A stretch of DNA of 5,019 nucleotides, taken from NCBI GenBank assembly GCA_009843005.1, contig VYEH01000416.1, positions 1 through 5,019 on the forward strand. Direction: 5' to 3'. The notes under the pieces were generated by a model. That model ran no database searches. It worked only from the letters and a program-made list of their open reading frames with translations, and was not told where the DNA came from. This document shows, one piece after another, positions 4,797 through 5,019 of this stretch. Position numbers and translations under genes: made by a program. The first letter of the stretch is position 1; every line of letters begins with the position of its first letter. This DNA comes from Pseudomonadota bacterium. GTDB taxonomy: Bacteria; Pseudomonadota; Gammaproteobacteria; Steroidobacterales; Rariloculaceae.

Positions 4797-5019
4797 ATGT
4801 CCCCGGAATTCTACGCCATCATCGCCACCGGCATCGCCCTGGCCGGACTGATACTCAACAACCAGCGGGCGACCGCCGAGTTGCGCAAGGAGCTCAAGGC
4901 CCTCGGCGAGCGCGTGAACCGCGACATCGCAGCCCTCGACGAGAAACTGAGCCGCCGCATCGCGGCCCTCGGCGAACGCATCGCCCGGCTCGAAGGCTTC
5001 ATGGAGGGCATCCGCGACG
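4797..5019 (+). CDS. Small membrane-anchored coiled-coil protein, 3' end outside the window
   Basis: The first 74 codons are visible and no stop is reached. Residues 4-21 (EFYAIIATGIALAGLILN) form one N-terminal membrane segment. From about residue 23 the chain is a charged coil (RATAELRKELKALGERV, then DEKLSRRIAALGERIARLEG) with a/d hydrophobics; the end RIARLE fits the trimer signature R-h-x-x-h-E. ATG 4797 is supported by a Shine-Dalgarno-like AGGGA and by the aligned relic at 869. Short proteins with this opening (MSPEFYAIIATGIALAGLIL), arginine-rich coils and a basic end are, from memory, common as hypothetical proteins in environmental proteobacteria, usually under about 120 residues. 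No function is known to me. It is a paralogue of the relic at 869-925 and is probably related to the heptad-repeat protein at 975. It is divergent from the spondin gene, 169 bases away. Confidence 0.8.
   Translation, partial: MSPEFYAIIATGIALAGLILNNQRATAELRKELKALGERVNRDIAALDEKLSRRIAALGERIARLEGFMEGIRD

Larger units (their letters stand above)
4668..4838 (+). repeat. Dispersed direct repeat, copy B (promoter, leader and start of a coiled-coil gene)
   Basis: This is the partner of 746-910, in the same orientation and about 3.9 kb away. It contains the conserved promoter, a slightly longer leader, the ribosome-binding site and the first 14 codons of an intact gene. It lies in the divergent intergenic region between the spondin gene (minus strand, starting at 4627) and the coiled-coil gene at 4797. 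Homology fades toward the spondin start. Because the two copies are direct repeats, recombination between them would remove the whole intervening block. Confidence 0.85.

Overview
The window looks like a GC-rich chromosomal segment from a Gram-negative bacterium. Two proteins carry Sec-type signal peptides ending in A-x-A, promoters look sigma70-like, and the two genes between the flanking modules have strong GC bias. A marine or host-associated proteobacterium is a reasonable guess, but it is an inference; no rRNA or core marker gene is present.

Layout, left to right. Positions 1-98 hold the last 31 codons of a plus-strand gene. Positions 109-692 are a visibly AT-richer toxin-antitoxin module: a 7-bp inverted repeat (possible operator), a TumE-like (DUF6516-type) toxin gene that is broken, and an intact winged-helix antitoxin of the HVO_A0114 type. 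The toxin's N-terminal half is in one frame and its C-terminal tail in another. The antitoxin start overlaps the toxin tail's stop codon as GTGA. Positions 746-925 hold a promoter, a leader and a relic of a small membrane coiled-coil gene. The same promoter and leader recur at 4668-4838, where they precede an intact paralogue that runs off the right edge. Positions 975-1499 encode another small membrane-anchored coiled-coil protein with near-perfect 21-bp/7-residue repeats. Convergent to it, on the minus strand, are a periplasmic Sel1-repeat protein (1528-2454) and a 698-residue exported Spondin_N multidomain protein (2531-4627).

How the parts may relate. The toxin-antitoxin module is probably an acquired cassette whose toxin has decayed by internal deletion while the antitoxin survives. 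The small coiled-coil genes form a local family sharing an N-terminal hydrophobic segment, heptads with the trimer signature R-h-x-x-h-E, a promoter of the form TTGCCC-N17-TACGAT and, for two of them, a GKAA-stop ending. Sel1 and spondin genes are codirectional with a 76-nt gap and both products are exported; any functional link between them is inference.

The observations most worth following are the trimer-motif heptad array with a recent 63-bp duplication, the duplicated promoter-leader with its gene relic, a third stray copy of the promoter core at the 3' end of the spondin gene, and the frame-broken toxin next to an intact antitoxin.
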